From Pogona vitticeps (Eukaryota; Chordata; Lepidosauria; Squamata; Agamidae), in assembly GCF_051106095.1 (NCBI RefSeq), contig NC_135785.1, forward strand, positions 220,405,045-220,469,044: a DNA stretch of 64,000 bases, written 5' to 3'. Both the position numbers and the translations under genes were made by a program. Positions within the stretch are counted from its first letter, which is position 1; each line of letters opens with the position of its first letter. The notes beneath the pieces were generated by a model, which saw only the letters and a program-made list of their open reading frames with translations, was not told where the DNA came from and made no database searches. Below, one piece after another: positions 13,136 to 25,005 of the stretch.

Positions 13136-14043
13136 AAGAACTATTATACTTCCTGCATTGAGAACATGTGGATCTTTGGCCAAGCTGTGGCACTATTTGG
13201 GTCTTGGCATTTTGCAATGATTCTTAACAACACTAAAATGCACTGAATAGGAAACATGGCTCTTGTAACTCAGAGGGGCATCCAGAAAGCTGCCAGGAGA
13301 TTTATTGGGAGAGTGTGACCATTTAATTGAATTTCTCCCTGCTTCCTTTAACAGAAATAAACTTTTCCTTTCTTCTCATTCCTCGTTTTCTTGGTTTGTC
13401 AATCAAGGAGAAAACGGCAGCAGCTATTCCCAGAGATCAAAGTTTTAACTGGCAACAAAGAGTACCAAGCAGGCTGTTACCATAGAAACATTAGTAACCG
13501 AGGACACTGAATAGCATTGGTACCCTTTGTTAGCAGTGTGTGGCTGAGGCTGGCAAGTCAGAAGGAATACTGGGGAAATCTTTGGGCAACAAGTAGCATT
13601 TCTAAACACTCTTACTGCAGGCACGGGTAAGGTTGTACAGAGACACAGCCATTGCCAACAGTGCCATATGGGTATCCAGCAGAAAGTCTGATGGAGTAAC
13701 GGCACTCTGCGAGCTGCAGGAAACTAAGGAGAATCACTTCCCTTTTGGAAAACAAAGGCGTTAACAAATGTCAACAAAAAAAAAACACTGACTTTTTTCC
13801 CTTTCCAACAAAAGCAAAAAAGTATTTCCTCCTCATTGTAGAAAGAGTAGTTATGTTAGTCTGTGCAAGCATTTTAGGTAAAAACAAAAGAGAAATAAAA
13901 AGTTTTAAAAAGACAAACAAAAATTTACATTAAAAATATAAAAACTAATCTTTAGAGTGCCACCATATTTTTGTCTTTTTTTACTTTTTATTTCTATTTT
14001 GCTTTTACAGATTACAATTTCCTCCTTATTGTATCCTTATAAT

Positions 14044-14434
14044 TAGAGATGGGCATTAACCTTGGTTCAGAGGTTTGTGCCATTTCGAACACATGGCACC
14101 ACAGGCGCCCATGTATTCCCTTCCTCCACCTCCCCAGCTGGATCACCCACTCACCAGACGGTGCGCACTCCTCTCCCCCTCCTCTTGGGCTGCTCAGCAA
14201 GTCTCCAGCAGAAGCACGGCTTCCCTGCTCCACCTCCTTGGCTGATCGCCCACTCAGATAAGGAAGTGGGACAGGCAAACCTGTTGGGGACTGGTCAAAC
14301 AGTTGAAGAGGAGGAAAAGAGGAGTACATGTTGGCTGGTGAGTGGCGCATAGGCTGGGGAGGTGGGGGAAGGAAACATGCAGCACCTGTAGTGCTGTGCA
14401 TATGAACTGGCATGAACCTCTGTGCTCATCTTTA
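14044..14434. mobile_element. hAT-type miniature transposon
   Basis: The left end tagagatgggca and the right end (reverse complement taaagatgagca) start inverted repeats that stay similar for roughly 110 bases on each side (both contain the ccacctccccagc block). An 8-bp duplication flanks it, cttataat at 14,036-14,043 and cttataag at 14,435-14,442, as in the hAT superfamily. It is 391 bp long with no transposase. Frames inside it are compositional. Confidence 0.8.
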
Positions 14435-14442
14435 CTTATAAG

Positions 14443-15400
14443 AGTTACTTACTGATTTGTTCATAAATGCACTGCTTCATTTCTGCATTAAGGCTCTGGT
14501 TCTAAGTTCATCATATTGAGTACAAAGCCTGTGTGTTACTATACTATGTTTTGGCCAAGCCGATGAGAGTGTGTGAGATAAATAACCAGTCTGTCAATGC
14601 CTTTCATTTTTAGTGAAATCTAAGGAATCCAAAGGGCTCTGCTGTACCTGATCACATACATATACAGTACTTCAACCACTTATCTTATGCAGATAAGAGA
14701 CCTTTAATTTTAATGGTTATTTTAAATGTTATAAGACTTGGTCAGCAACTTGATGACTTTAAGAAGAAGGGTCCCAACACAGCCTACTGCTAAGTCCCCT
14801 TCCCAGAGCTACTCTCTGAAAAGAGAGTATGCCTGCATTGGGCGCTGGATGTTGAATAAATGTTAATGCTGAAGGGAGATTTGCTTTAGAAGTTTTCAGT
14901 TGCTAATCTCTAGTTTACAATTTCTGCAGTCTGAATCCTATGGATTCTATATTCTATATATACTATAGATGTCAACAATTGCTTTAATCAGTGTGACCAA
15001 TAGCTATTAAGGGACTGCTGGAGGTTTTCAGCAAAATACTATAAAATCAGCATTAATTCTTTAAATTGTGATATTTAAAGCAGAACTTGAAATGAAATAT
15101 TTTTATTATATTTCATAACAAACTATAGAATATATTTTCTGCTGACACTAAAGAGACACTTTACCATGGTTTAATAATAATTTCTTCTAACACCACACAA
15201 CATTAATAGTCATATTTCGGCATGATCCAGATGATATAGTATCTCCCATTTTTTTGGCCTAAGAAAAAACATCCTCTCTTCCTACCTCTTGATCACCAAG
15301 CCAGACACATTCAACTAAGGAGAGGGAATTCAGCTTTCATCAGACCTTGTGCTCAACAGCAGATAAAATATGTATCTACCATCCTTTATATAACACTAGC
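14443..15400. other. ILDR2 intron 3, no recognised feature
   Basis: AT-rich sequence without a recognisable exon or transposon by eye. Confidence 0.4.
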
Positions 15401-15405
15401 TTAAA

Positions 15406-15536
15406 ATAATCTTAGAACTACAGAGCTGGAAGGGACCCAATGGATCATCAAGTCCAGACAAGGAGTCACAATGGATAATTGAACTCCCAACTTCTGGCTC
15501 TGCAGCCAGATGTCTAAACCACTAAGTAATCCAGCA
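15406..15536 (-). mobile_element. tRNA-derived SINE, reverse orientation
   Basis: Read on the minus strand, the copy begins with a tRNA-like head (tacttagtggtttag as box A, gagttcaattatcc as a decayed box B). It continues into the conserved phrase gatgatccattgggtccctt and ctggagctctgtag-like sequence. The same head occurs in sense at 17,717. It is a decayed member of a common squamate SINE family, not a tRNA gene. Confidence 0.7.
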
Positions 15537-15539
15537 GTT

Positions 15540-16130
15540 CCACTGAGCGGCAGGCCTTATACAGATTCAAGGCCATATGGATTCAGCATAACATAAACAA
15601 TTCAATTATCTGAACAAGATTAACCAATTAATACAACTCGTGGAAATTTTCATAAACCTACTGGGAGATCATTATAGTATATCAGTATCAAAGAATATCC
15701 CCCCACAACAGCATTTGGGCAGGGAAGTAACATATTTCTAGCTCTGAAAACAAAATGAAATTCTGAAATGCTAACAGTATGTAATTTCTACATCAACTCC
15801 ACTAACAAGTGTAACAAAATGATTGAATGTCTCAAAAACAAAAAAGAAAACAGATCTTGTTCTTTTCTTCATAAACAAAATGCTTTGAGGGATTACTGAG
15901 GAAGTCATCTGCTCACCACCTTTTAAGCAGCAAGCCTATCCATTCAATACTGGATTATGCTAAAAAGTGCTCATATGGGACCATTGATACAATCTCTAGC
16001 AACACTGCTTTAATCTACAGCTATAATCTACCTAGACTAAGAGCACAGGGCTGATTCTTCCATTAAAGGGAAGGCTAGCTGCTTTTCAAAATTCAAATTG
16101 TGAATTTAGCAGCTACAGACCTCATCAGAG
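15540..16130. other. ILDR2 intron 3, no recognised feature
   Basis: I see nothing nameable in this AT-rich stretch. Confidence 0.4.
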
Positions 16131-16215
16131 ATTTGTTTATTTATTTATTGCATTTTATACTGTCCATCTAGTGGCATACCACTACTCTGGGTGGTTTACA
16201 AACATAAATATAAAA
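16131..16215 (-). mobile_element. LINE 3' tail fragment (L2 type)
   Basis: TTTA repeats are followed by a decayed form of the L2-type terminus (ctctgggtggtttacaaaca). It is the same end as at 2,580, 22,945 and 41,101, in the same reverse orientation. Only the tail is present. Confidence 0.55.
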
Positions 16216-16219
16216 CATA

Positions 16220-16828
16220 AATGCCAAACCCATATACAAAGTTTCATCTTATGGGAAAAAAATCAAAATGACCACATGTTCACTTTAATCTGTTTAAAAT
16301 CACATTATAAATGGGTTTTGCCTTATTCTGCATTGTCCATAATGATTGTGTTTGAAGGAGGAATCTTGTTTCCAAGTCCACATTTTTAATAGGTTTCAAA
16401 TGCAATCATAAAAGGAGGCTGGTGAAATAGGAGATAATTAAATTATTTTAGTTATGTCTGATTACCCATAACTATCTTACATTAACACATATCTGGTGGT
16501 TTTCAAGGGCTTTATCCTTCAAGGGGTTTATCCCTACATATCACATATATCCTAGGGGCAATGCTGCCCCCAACGTGTTCCATAATTTATAGGCAGTCCC
16601 TAATCCTTTTACTATTTTGCATTCCCTTCAAAGGGAATCAATCCCCCATCTGAGCATTAATAAACAAAAGCTGAGATTCTCATTATAACTCTACTAGGAT
16701 TTAGATATTTTATTTATATTCAGCTTTCCCCTACAATTCATTAAATCTGGGATGAGGTCTGAGCATTCCAGAAGTTCACCAAATGAAAAGTGGCAATGAA
16801 ATGACACTGGGTGTGCAGAAAATGGGAA
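16220..16828. other. ILDR2 intron 3, no recognised feature
   Basis: I see no gene and no clear repeat here. Confidence 0.4.
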
Positions 16829-16830
16829 TA

Positions 16831-17462
16831 CAGTGGACCCTTGACTTACGGAATTAATCCATATTGGAACGGTGGCTGCAGGTCGAAAAGTCTGTAGGTC
16901 GAGTCTCCATTGACCTACAATGCACTGAAAACCAATTACAGTGGTGCCCCGCATAGCGACGTTAATCCGTTCCAGGATTAACATCGCTATGTGGATTCAT
17001 CGCTATGCGGGGGGGAACCCCATAGGAACGCATTAAAACGGGTTTAATGCATTCCTATTGGGGCGAAAACTCACCGCTATGCGGGGAATCCTCGATCCGG
17101 CCGCCATTTTCGCTGCCCGGTAAGCGAGGGCAGAGCGCGAAAACACCACGGGTGCCAATTTTGCGGATGCGGCAGCCATTTTGGAACTGCCATCAGCTGT
17201 TTAAAAACATCACATTCCCTAGTAAAACATTGCAATGCGATCGCATTAGCGATCGCAAAAAACGTGTCACTATGCGAATTCGTCGTTAAACAGTGCGCTC
17301 GTTAAGCGAGGCACCACTGTAATCCGTAACCGGACATTTTTGTTCCATTTTGGTCTGTAGGTTGATTCTCCAGGTGCAAGTCAAACCTAAATTTTGCGGC
17401 CAGAGAAGTCTGTAACTCAAAAAGCCTGTAAGTGGAGCCGTATGTAAGTCGAGGGCCCACTG
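16831..17462. mobile_element. Second Tigger-like miniature element, interrupted by another transposon
   Basis: The ends are cagtggacccttgacttacg and its near complement (cgtaagtcgagggcccactg-like), with TA on both sides. This is a different terminal sequence from the cagtggtgcctcgc family. Without the nested 381-bp insertion and its duplicated TA the element is about 250 bp. Both halves carry gtctgtaggtcga-like motifs that are complementary to each other. Confidence 0.8.
16939..17319. mobile_element. Tigger-like miniature copy nested in another miniature element
   Basis: It has cagtggtgccccgcatagcg at the left, the complement ending gcgaggcaccactg at the right, and TA flanks (16,937-16,938 and 17,320-17,321). 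It lies wholly inside the element at 16,831-17,462, so it inserted later. It has no coding capacity. Confidence 0.88.
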
Positions 17463-17716
17463 TATGCTTTCATGACACATTGGAATGGTATATATGAAAA
17501 CAAACAGGTGCCTTCCTGACAGGTGTAAACTGTTTCTTGTGGTCGCCGATCAGCCGCTTCTAAGAAGCCCACAAACCACGTTGAAGTCATTGATTTAAAA
17601 TATGAGGGCAATTTTTACACGTATATAACACCAGCAAGGGTACTCTTTTCTCTATAGTATTCAGAATGTTGCATTCATTGTTTTTTCATGATTTGAAGAA
17701 AATATATATCACTATA

Positions 17717-17868
17717 GTTGGGTAGATAGCTCAGTGGTTTAGATATCTAGAGTCCAAGGTGGGGAGTTCGATTCCTTACTGTGCTTCCTGTGAGTAGAGC
17801 CAGACTGTGTGACCATGAGCACGCTGCACAATCCCAGGATGCCCCCAGCGGTAAACCACTTCTGAATA
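17717..17868 (+). mobile_element. tRNA-derived SINE, sense orientation
   Basis: The head gggtagatagctcagtggtt is a box A region and gagttcgattcc is a good box B, about 40 bases apart. The fold lacks a proper acceptor stem and the body continues (tgtgaccatgagcacgctgc, then ggtaaaccacttctgaatat), so it is a SINE rather than a tRNA gene. Family members also occur at 15,406. Confidence 0.75.
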
Positions 17869-17869
17869 T

Positions 17870-18200
17870 TCTCTATCTGGAAGAGCTGCCATAGAAGGGC
17901 CTTTTTGGCAGCTGCCCGAGACTATGGAATTCCATCCCAATTGAGATTCATCTGGCGCTGACGCTGATGACATTTTGGTGCCAGGTCAAAAACTTCCTGT
18001 TCCAGAAAGTTTTTAATTGAAATAATATCAACTGTGGATCCTGATGGCAATTTTTAGAGTATATAGCTGGCATTCTCTTCAGTACTGATATTGTAGCATA
18101 TTGGGTTTACTGTACATGTATTTTTAATTATGTATTTCTGGTTTTTATTTTAACGTAAGTGTGACGTTTGCCATGTAACCCCTGCTTGTTTCTCCAAACA
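17870..18200 (+). mobile_element. L2-type LINE ORF2 C-terminus and 3' region
   Basis: The translation gives an AFLAAARLW-like C-terminal phrase and then LVPGQKL-like and FQKVF-like segments in broken frames. The nucleotide sequence is the reverse complement of 2,830-3,095. It is a 5'-truncated fragment directly after the SINE. Confidence 0.6.
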
Positions 18201-18204
18201 AAGG

Positions 18205-19245
18205 GCTCACGCTATATCTTCCCACCAGCAGATAACAATTGGGATGTTCCCCCTTTTGCTCACTGCCACCAGTGGATTTCTTTTATCCACAATATATAAC
18301 GAACTTTAGTCAGACACTTGCTGCCAACAGAACTTATTTATTGAAGTGTATTAACTTTAATCAGATTCACAGATGTTCTATATTCAATGCATGCAGTCTA
18401 ATCATTCAAATATCATATATCTTGCCACATTCACCACCTGCTCTATCTATCTCGATCAGCTTATCTCTATTATTATTTCTTCTCACTATCTCCCCGACTA
18501 TCTCTCTCTCTCTCTGCTTCTTTCTGCTTCTTTCTCTATTTCTATGCTTCCACTTCTCCCTGCCACCTTCTTATCTCTGCTGACTCCGCCTCTCCACTCC
18601 TCTCATAGGCTCATGAAAATGAGATCCTGGGTATGAGTGACAGGAGTGACGTGGGGCAACTGTCACAGTAAGCAACCTGGAATTTTACAGAAGATAAAAT
18701 ACAGGATAAATAATTTAGGTAAATAAAGATGGCATCTCAGGATACGTCTCCAAGAGAATTGTGTAAGAATCAGTATTCCCATTTTTTTGTTTCTTGTAGC
18801 AACACAAAATGACTACGAAGCTTAGGGTGCAACTACACAGGGAGTAAAACACGACAGTATTTGCTTCTTTTTAAACTAGGTTCCTGTTAGTTTCTGCTGC
18901 TGAAACCACTATTAACTTTTACATTAATACAATTAATTATCCTGTTGCAAAAAAGCATATCATAATTCCGAACTGGCTTAATTTCCAATTAAAACATAGT
19001 CCTGCCCCATAAATAATGCCCTCTTTCCCACATCTTCCCTTGTCCTCTTTGTTTGTTTGTTTGTTTGTTTAATGGAAGTTAGATAGCAATTATCTGATAT
19101 GGTGTTAAATTTGACAAGCATAATAGAAAAACAATAAATTCTTTGGAGGAGAGAATATAACAGACACTCAATCAAGGGGAATTATTCTGCTGTAAGACTG
19201 GGCTTCCCTATGCTTAGCTTCATGATATGTTGTTTGTCAGTAAAT
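18205..19245. other. ILDR2 intron 3, pyrimidine-rich patch and otherwise unremarkable
   Basis: A CT-rich tract lies at about 18,480-18,600 (ctctctctctctgcttctttctg). The rest holds nothing I can name. It is followed by the next miniature transposon. Confidence 0.4.
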
Positions 19246-19246
19246 A

Positions 19247-19671
19247 CAGTGGTGCCTCGCTTAGCGATGTTAATCTGTGCAGAAAAAAATCACTGCTAAG
19301 CGATAACATCGCTAAGCAATATTAAAAAGCCCATAGAAACGCATTAAAACGCCATTAATACATTCCTATGGGCTAAAAACTAACCTTTAAGCGAAGATCC
19401 TTCATACGGCGGCCATTTTCGCTGCCTCTTAAGCGAGGAATCCCTCCCTAAACACAGCCAGCGGCCATTTTGTTTACCCGGCGGCCATTTTGGAACCGGT
19501 GATCAGCTGGCCGAAAATGGGGGCTTTGCAATGATCGCTTCCCTGCGATCATTGCAAAGCGAAATTTCCCCATAGGGACCATCGCAAAGCAATCGCTTTT
19601 GCGATTGCAAAAACATCATCGCAAAGCGATTTCTTCGTTAAACGGATCAATCGCTATGCGAGGCACCATCG
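19247..19671. mobile_element. Tigger-like miniature DNA transposon copy
   Basis: It has the left end cagtggtgcctcgcttagcg and a right end gcgaggcaccatcg that has drifted slightly, both flanked by TA. It is 425 bp, with the ggcggccattttggaacc phrase and gcaatgatcgc palindromic tracts shared with the copies at 12,260 and 26,404. There is no coding frame. Confidence 0.87.
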
Positions 19672-19674
19672 TAC

Positions 19675-20579
19675 TTAAATTTTAACCATGCCAACTCCGA
19701 CACAATCCATGGGGTAAAATGCAACATAGTTACACCTTATGTGTTATATCAGCTTCACTCTGATTAAGAATTTAGAAAGCCAAATGAGAGTATGATTTGA
19801 TTCACAAACGCCATTACATTTGAAATCACAGTATTAAAACAGGGACTGTAGCTAGATTGAGCTCATGGGTGTGATGAAATTCATGTTCCAGCCCACTGCT
19901 CCCCTCCTTTTCTTTCTGCTCTAGTCCTACCATTGCCGACCCTTCCTTCCTTCTCTGGTCCCACCTCTGCCAAACCTTATATGGGCATAAGTGCAGAAAA
20001 CAACAATGACCCAGCAATATGGTGATAGGATGAACTAGTGCTAATCTCATATATATAAGATATTTTAAAAGTTAGAGGGTAATCAGGGAGAGGAAATAAT
20101 GTGAGGGCCTGTTCCCTAGTCTTGAACATTACACCCCAACTGCCCTTGTCACCAAAAGTCCACCTACAAACTTGCCCCACATCTTTACAAGGACATATCA
20201 TAAATAACCACATGGGAAAAAAGTTCATTTGAATTGTTCTAGCTTGAAAAAGCAGAAACCCCCCACCAGCAGAGAGAGAAAAAAGCTGCTTTGAAAGCAA
20301 AAAAGGATTGGACCAATTCAAATCAGTCTTTGCATCATGTGATCAGTAAAAAAATACTTCAAATTTACCCCTTTTATTTGTCCATGTGATCACAACCTAA
20401 GACAGCAATACCATGTCCAGAACAACAGGTAATGACAAGCCTGCCTTGGGTACTGGTATCAGTAGAAAGAGAAGACACTAATGAAATAAAGACAATACAA
20501 ATTTTACATCTAAGTACACTGAAGTGACCAGAGAAAGAGGCTACGTTTAGTGGTAAAGAAAGCTGGGAAGATAGCTTAC
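19675..20579. other. ILDR2 intron 3, proximal part
   Basis: This is intronic DNA directly downstream of exon 3 in gene orientation. I see no repeat I can name and no further exon. Confidence 0.4.
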
Positions 20580-20699
20580 CAAGAACAAGCAGCTCCACTG
20601 ACTCTTCATTCTTGCCCTCTACATCATCAGGCGTGATAATAAGACAGTAATACAGTCCACTGTCTCCCCACATCAGTTTCCCAATGTGAAGATCTGCAT
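20580..20699 (-). CDS. ILDR2: ILDR2 coding exon 3 (end of Ig V domain)
   Basis: The 120-bp exon encodes residues from the Asp split across the exon 2/3 junction to the Gly split at its end: ADLHIGKLMWGDSGLYYC, then LIITPDDVEGKNEESVEL and LVL. It carries the DSGLYYC motif that closes an immunoglobulin V domain; its Cys should pair with the Cys in exon 2 (LRCHF). On the minus strand the acceptor is cttttag and the donor is gtaagc. Phase is 1 on both sides, and 120 bp is a normal length for this exon in the angulin family. The match to vertebrate ILDR2 is close to residue-by-residue from memory. The protein is a type I membrane protein of tricellular contacts and the ER; its transmembrane and Cys-rich exons lie beyond position 1. 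Confidence 0.93.
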
Positions 20700-22114
20700 C
20701 TAAAAGATGATGTAACAGAAAAAATAAAATCAGACCAGCAGAGAAAGCAAAGGGCTAAACATAAAATTTTCATCATCACTAGCCACTGCCAAGAAGGAAA
20801 TTTCCCTCCTCTCAAGTGCTATATCACTTCCCATGCAAATGAGGCTATGGTCTCATTGGCAATAAAAACCACATTTAAGCATAATTTAAATCAATTTAGA
20901 TTTTATCGTTTGCATGACACAAGGGTGAAATTGATTTATATGGGCTGCAATTGGCCAACAGGGGCTTTTAAAAATATCTCACTTCTTAAATTCATTCAAT
21001 TCAATGCAATTTTGTGGATGTGAATGCTGCTGTCATTTTAATTGGTGCCTATGTGGATTTTGGGTGGCAGGGGCACGACCGTTTTTCCTTTCAATTTTTT
21101 AAAAAAATATTTCTTAAATTGTTTATTGATGCATCACTCCATCAATAGATTTGGCATTACAACCACCTACCCTGTTCTCTCCATTCAGCAAATGAAGGAG
21201 CTAGTGAAGCAGCAAAAGACCAATAGGCACAAAGTAGGCATGCCTGGACATGGAGGACAGTCTGGACATAGAGAATATTAGGAGAATCATCCACCAAAGA
21301 AGTTGGGAGCCTTCCCCTCCCATTCTTATTTTTTCATTATTAATTTGATGCTCCCTTGTCTGATGTTTTCCCCATAGATTCTAGTGACTATTATGACACC
21401 AAGTGGCACCTCCTAGACACTCAATTTATCAATGTATCACTTACTTAAAAAAATAATAAAATCAAAACCTTTAAGAAGAGCATGCTCTTAAAACAGAAAG
21501 GAAATGAGTTGATTTCAGCAGTGTAGATGCCAAAACTGGTTTAAATCACCAAAAATAAATCAATTTCTATTCAGTGCACGTGAACATGGCCAATTTAGAT
21601 ATCACGATGTGGTAAAGACATTTCTCTTCAGGCAGGCATTCTTTCAGCAACCAGCTTCCTCTGAGTTGTTGGGCTTTTTAAACAGGGTAGTTATGTCTTT
21701 TCTTTTTCATTTTTTTTCTAAAACTATTTAAAACTATTTTAAGTACTAATGCATAACATTATGTTTAATTGCTTTTTAATATTGGAATAATATTGTAACA
21801 AATGAAATTTTCAATACTGTCTCTCTTAATATGGTAAGCCACCTTTAATCATTTTGGGGAGAAAGGTTGGCTACAAATACTAAAAATGAATGCAAAAATG
21901 AATGACACCAATAGGATTCTGGCCTTTATGTTTTGTTGATATTTGTAATTTTAAGTCTTTTGTTGATTTCCCCCCATTTAAACTAGTGTAAGAAGATGAG
22001 GAGTTGTTGTATAGAAATGCCTATAATAAGCACACTGATCTCTACAGCAAAAATGAAAAATGTCATAGCCAAGAATGATTCCAATAATCAATAAAGTGCC
22101 AGGCAGGTAGTTAC
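20700..22114. other. ILDR2 intron 2 (1.4 kb)
   Basis: The intron is bounded by GT at 22,114-22,113 and AG at 20,701-20,700 on the minus strand. It contains an L2-type 3' end at about 21,605-21,885; the rest is unremarkable AT-rich DNA. Confidence 0.85.
21605..21885 (+). mobile_element. L2-type LINE 3' end
   Basis: The start encodes a KTFLFRQAFF phrase, the last residues of L2-type ORF2. A 3' region follows with ggtaagccacctttaatcat and ggggagaaaggttggctaca, the usual terminal hairpin-like segment. It is 5'-truncated and antisense to ILDR2. Confidence 0.6.
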
Positions 22115-22447
22115 CATGGACAATGGTGACATCTCTTCCTTTGTAAAATTCTCCTATTGTTACTGAAGAGCCCTGCTTGGAAGCTACTGCTCGAACTGTT
22201 CTTCTGTTGTCCAAACAGTCCAAGTAAGGGTCCCATTCCAAGTTCCTCTTGTTCACTGCCTGTATTCCTGCAGAAACCACTCCCAGGGCTTCACCCATGC
22301 GATCCTGGCAATAGGATTTGAACCTCCATTGTATCACCGCTGGTTGTGTGGAAGAAGTTGAAAAGTGGCAGCGAAGTACAACAGGCTGAAAGAGCATGGC
22401 TACCCGTTTCTTCTCGGGTACCATGACATCCAGTGCTTCAGTTACAG
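22115..22447 (-). CDS. ILDR2: ILDR2 coding exon 2 (Ig V domain)
   Basis: The 333-bp exon completes the Ala split with exon 1 and encodes VTEALDVMVPEKKRVAMLF, then QPVVLRCHFSTSS, a WRFKSYCQDRMGEAL segment and KRNLEWDPYLDCLDNRRTV, ending at TIVH. LRCHF supplies the first Ig cysteine and QWRFKSYC the core Trp; the extra Cys residues and the WDPYLDCLD block are typical of LSR/ILDR proteins. The best family match is ILDR2 rather than ILDR1 or LSR, because the phrases VAMLFQP, NLEWDPYLDCLD and TVRAVASKQGS agree. On the minus strand the acceptor is ttttgcag and the donor is gtaact. The phase is consistent with exons 1 and 3. No disruption is visible. Confidence 0.95.
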
Positions 22448-22725
22448 CTGCAAAACAAAACCAACAGTGTTAAAATAATCATGCCATTTGGGTAGGACAA
22501 AGAAATTATGTTGAAAGAATACTGGTAGTAATAAGCTCCACAAAGCACAACAGGGATGACATTAGCAGCAGTGGCAAATTACCACTGATGAAAGACTTCC
22601 ATTTATAATTTCAAGGTGCATGATGTTGTTATATTTTGTAGAAATCACAGGCACCCCAAAAGCACTTTTAATCAGCAGTGACTTGTCTTTAATTGGGCAG
22701 CAATTTGCCACTCATGACAATATTA

Positions 22726-22875
22726 CCCTGTTTCCCCGAAAATAAGACCTAACCTGAAAATAAGCCCTAGTATTTTTCAGGATGCTCATAATATAAGCCC
22801 TACCACAAAAATACAGTAAACCCCAGTTAAGTGAAACCCCGTCCTCCACCATTGTCCAGCAAACAAAAGAAGAGG
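22726..22875. mobile_element. Half copy of a miniature transposon with CCCTGTTTCCCC ends
   Basis: The left end ccctgtttccccgaaaataa after TA matches the ends of the full element at 32,573-32,850, in inverted relation to its right half. The match continues through the ttaagtgaaaccccgtcctc segment and is lost near 22,875, so the other half is missing. Confidence 0.7.
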
Positions 22876-22944
22876 ACCTGACTGTCATAATAATTCAAAC
22901 TGAAGGAAATGAATCTGTAATCTGAAAACACATCTGGATGCTCA

Positions 22945-23085
22945 CCCAGGTTTATTTATTTATTTATTTATTTGATTTGTATCCCGCCCATCTGGTCTAT
23001 ACGACCACTCTAGACGGCTTCCAATATAACATAGACAACTAATAAAATAACACAAAAATTACATAAATCTTCGAATGACAATTTA
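22945..23085 (-). mobile_element. LINE 3' tail (L2 type), reverse orientation
   Basis: A TTTA repeat is followed by ttgtatcccgcccatctggt and tctagacggcttccaatata, the common squamate L2-type terminus read backwards. Only the tail is present. In ILDR2 orientation it is sense. Confidence 0.6.
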
Positions 23086-24687
23086 CAAACCAGAAAATAG
23101 AGTAAAAAAAAATAAATAAATAAAGAATGAAAAGAAAGGATCAAGTATATGCCACATGACCATGAAGCACAAGAAAGGGATGGAAAGTATCATTAACAGA
23201 GTTGAACATTTCCCTGGTGTGATCGCAGCCTAAGATAAAAGGAAAAGAAACAAACTATCCATCCATTAATATTCAATGAAGATAAACTTTTCTGATAATT
23301 CATTTTCTTGCTGGTGAGGATTATATCCCCCTACTTCAAGACTAATTTTCAATGTAAAAGTGCTGGCTGGAAGACATCCAGAGCTACTTTCACAGCCAAT
23401 TTAGAAAAGAACACGCTGGCAATGCAAACAATATTGTTTCACCAGCCATCACATACTTCCACGGTAAAGGCAAAAAGCACCTTCATCTGGGCTATGTTTT
23501 TCAAAAGCATCTACAGTACTAAAGCATACATGATTTTTTAAATAAGCCCTCCCTTTCTAAAACACTTATATATCTAAATAAGGCAATTCAATAAATAATC
23601 TCACAGTTCATACCAAGGGTGAGATTTCTCATGATAAGAGGTGTGAGGAATTGCTCAACGAAACTACAGTTAGATTAAGAACAAAGGTAGACGATCTAAT
23701 TATAACATTAACACACACCATGTATGTGTTACTGACAAAGTACAGGGGAAGTTCAGTACAAAAGCAGAAGTGGGGATCGTTTTTAGCATGAAAAACTGGA
23801 AACTCCAATGAAAATTCAGTAGATATCTCATGATGTGTAACAGAATGATGAACCCTTCACAGATTAAGCTTTCAGCCACTGTTGGCTACTGTTTCAAGGC
23901 ACTGTATTCCTAGATTGAACATACATAATGGAAGTTTCAAAACACCAGACTATATAGTTAACAGCTACCATCCAGTGCAGAGTATCTTTGCTTGAATCCA
24001 TCCGGAACCAATGAAAATAGTAATTACATCTAGAAGAAAACATACCACTAGTTTTGGCTGTTTCGGTGGACTGGAGACAAAGAAATCAGTTTGCTTGATG
24101 CTAAGGTGAAAGCAGATACAGAATGCACATTATTTTCCATTATAGACACTTTGCCTAGAACTGACACTGTTATTCACTTTGAAGACACACATATCCAACT
24201 GAAAAGCCAAAGTTTTATGTTCTCCCCATTCTGTGGTGATATGAAGATTTGGTACCAGAATTCACATTTTTGTTAGACAGCATAACGGTGTTGGTGAACT
24301 GAGGAGTTATGTGAAAGCTAAATGAATTTTATATTCCTATCAAGGATTTTTTTCCTGGATGGGATGTGGATTCAAAATGTTCTACAGATTTTAAGCAAGA
24401 ACTACTGGTGACAAGAACAATTTGTACTCTATTAATCTGTCTGTGGCGTCTGTTCTCTTGTAGGCAACCCCCGCCTCTCCACCCTTATTGATCTATTTCT
24501 TTACTTTCCTGTGTGAGCATGATTTGTAAAGAATGCCTGATGTAAGTCTCGCAAGTATTGTTATCTGAAGAAAATATCTTAGGGCTTTGCTGTAAACAAT
24601 GAATCATGGGATATGCTCTGTCACCATTGCACATAGTAATTAGAGCCACATAGGAATATGTACCAGTGAATTGGTTTCTGGAATTTT

Positions 24688-25003
24688 AGATTAGGCATCC
24701 TTCAGTCTCAAAAGACTATGGTAACGTGCTCTGTATGGAGGACTTGTGGCTGAGGAGGCTAATTCGAGAGTGACAATCCCTTCTACACTGAAGACAAATC
24801 CAATCTGTCCCCTGTCCAGCTCCCTGATTTTGTCGCTTTCGTGACTGCCTCTTTGCCTCGGCCTGCTGAGGCTCTTCAAATTGGGAGAGGCCGTGATGCC
24901 TGTTGCATACATGCACTGGTGTCCAGGAAACAAGGGTACTACAGTGTTCTGGACACAGTTGATGATGGGGACGAAACAAAATGGAATTGTGAAATTTCTC
25001 AGA
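24688..25003. repeat. Unnamed interspersed repeat (AGTCTCAAAAGACTATGG type)
   Basis: The sequence begins ggcatccttcagtctcaaaa, contains gagagtgacaatcccttcta and passes through a cctctttgcctcggcctgct segment. I recognise it as a common squamate dispersed repeat but cannot name the family. No conserved frame is visible. Confidence 0.45.
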
Positions 25004-25005
25004 TA

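Noticed and set aside
13445-13705. Minus-strand frame as a possible further ILDR2 exon
   Set aside because: The translation does not resemble the transmembrane or Cys-rich region expected after exon 3, and no fitting splice sites frame it.
17717-17790. Possible tRNA gene (box A and box B present)
   Set aside because: No closed acceptor stem and the sequence continues into a SINE body; related copies with the same body exist in the window.
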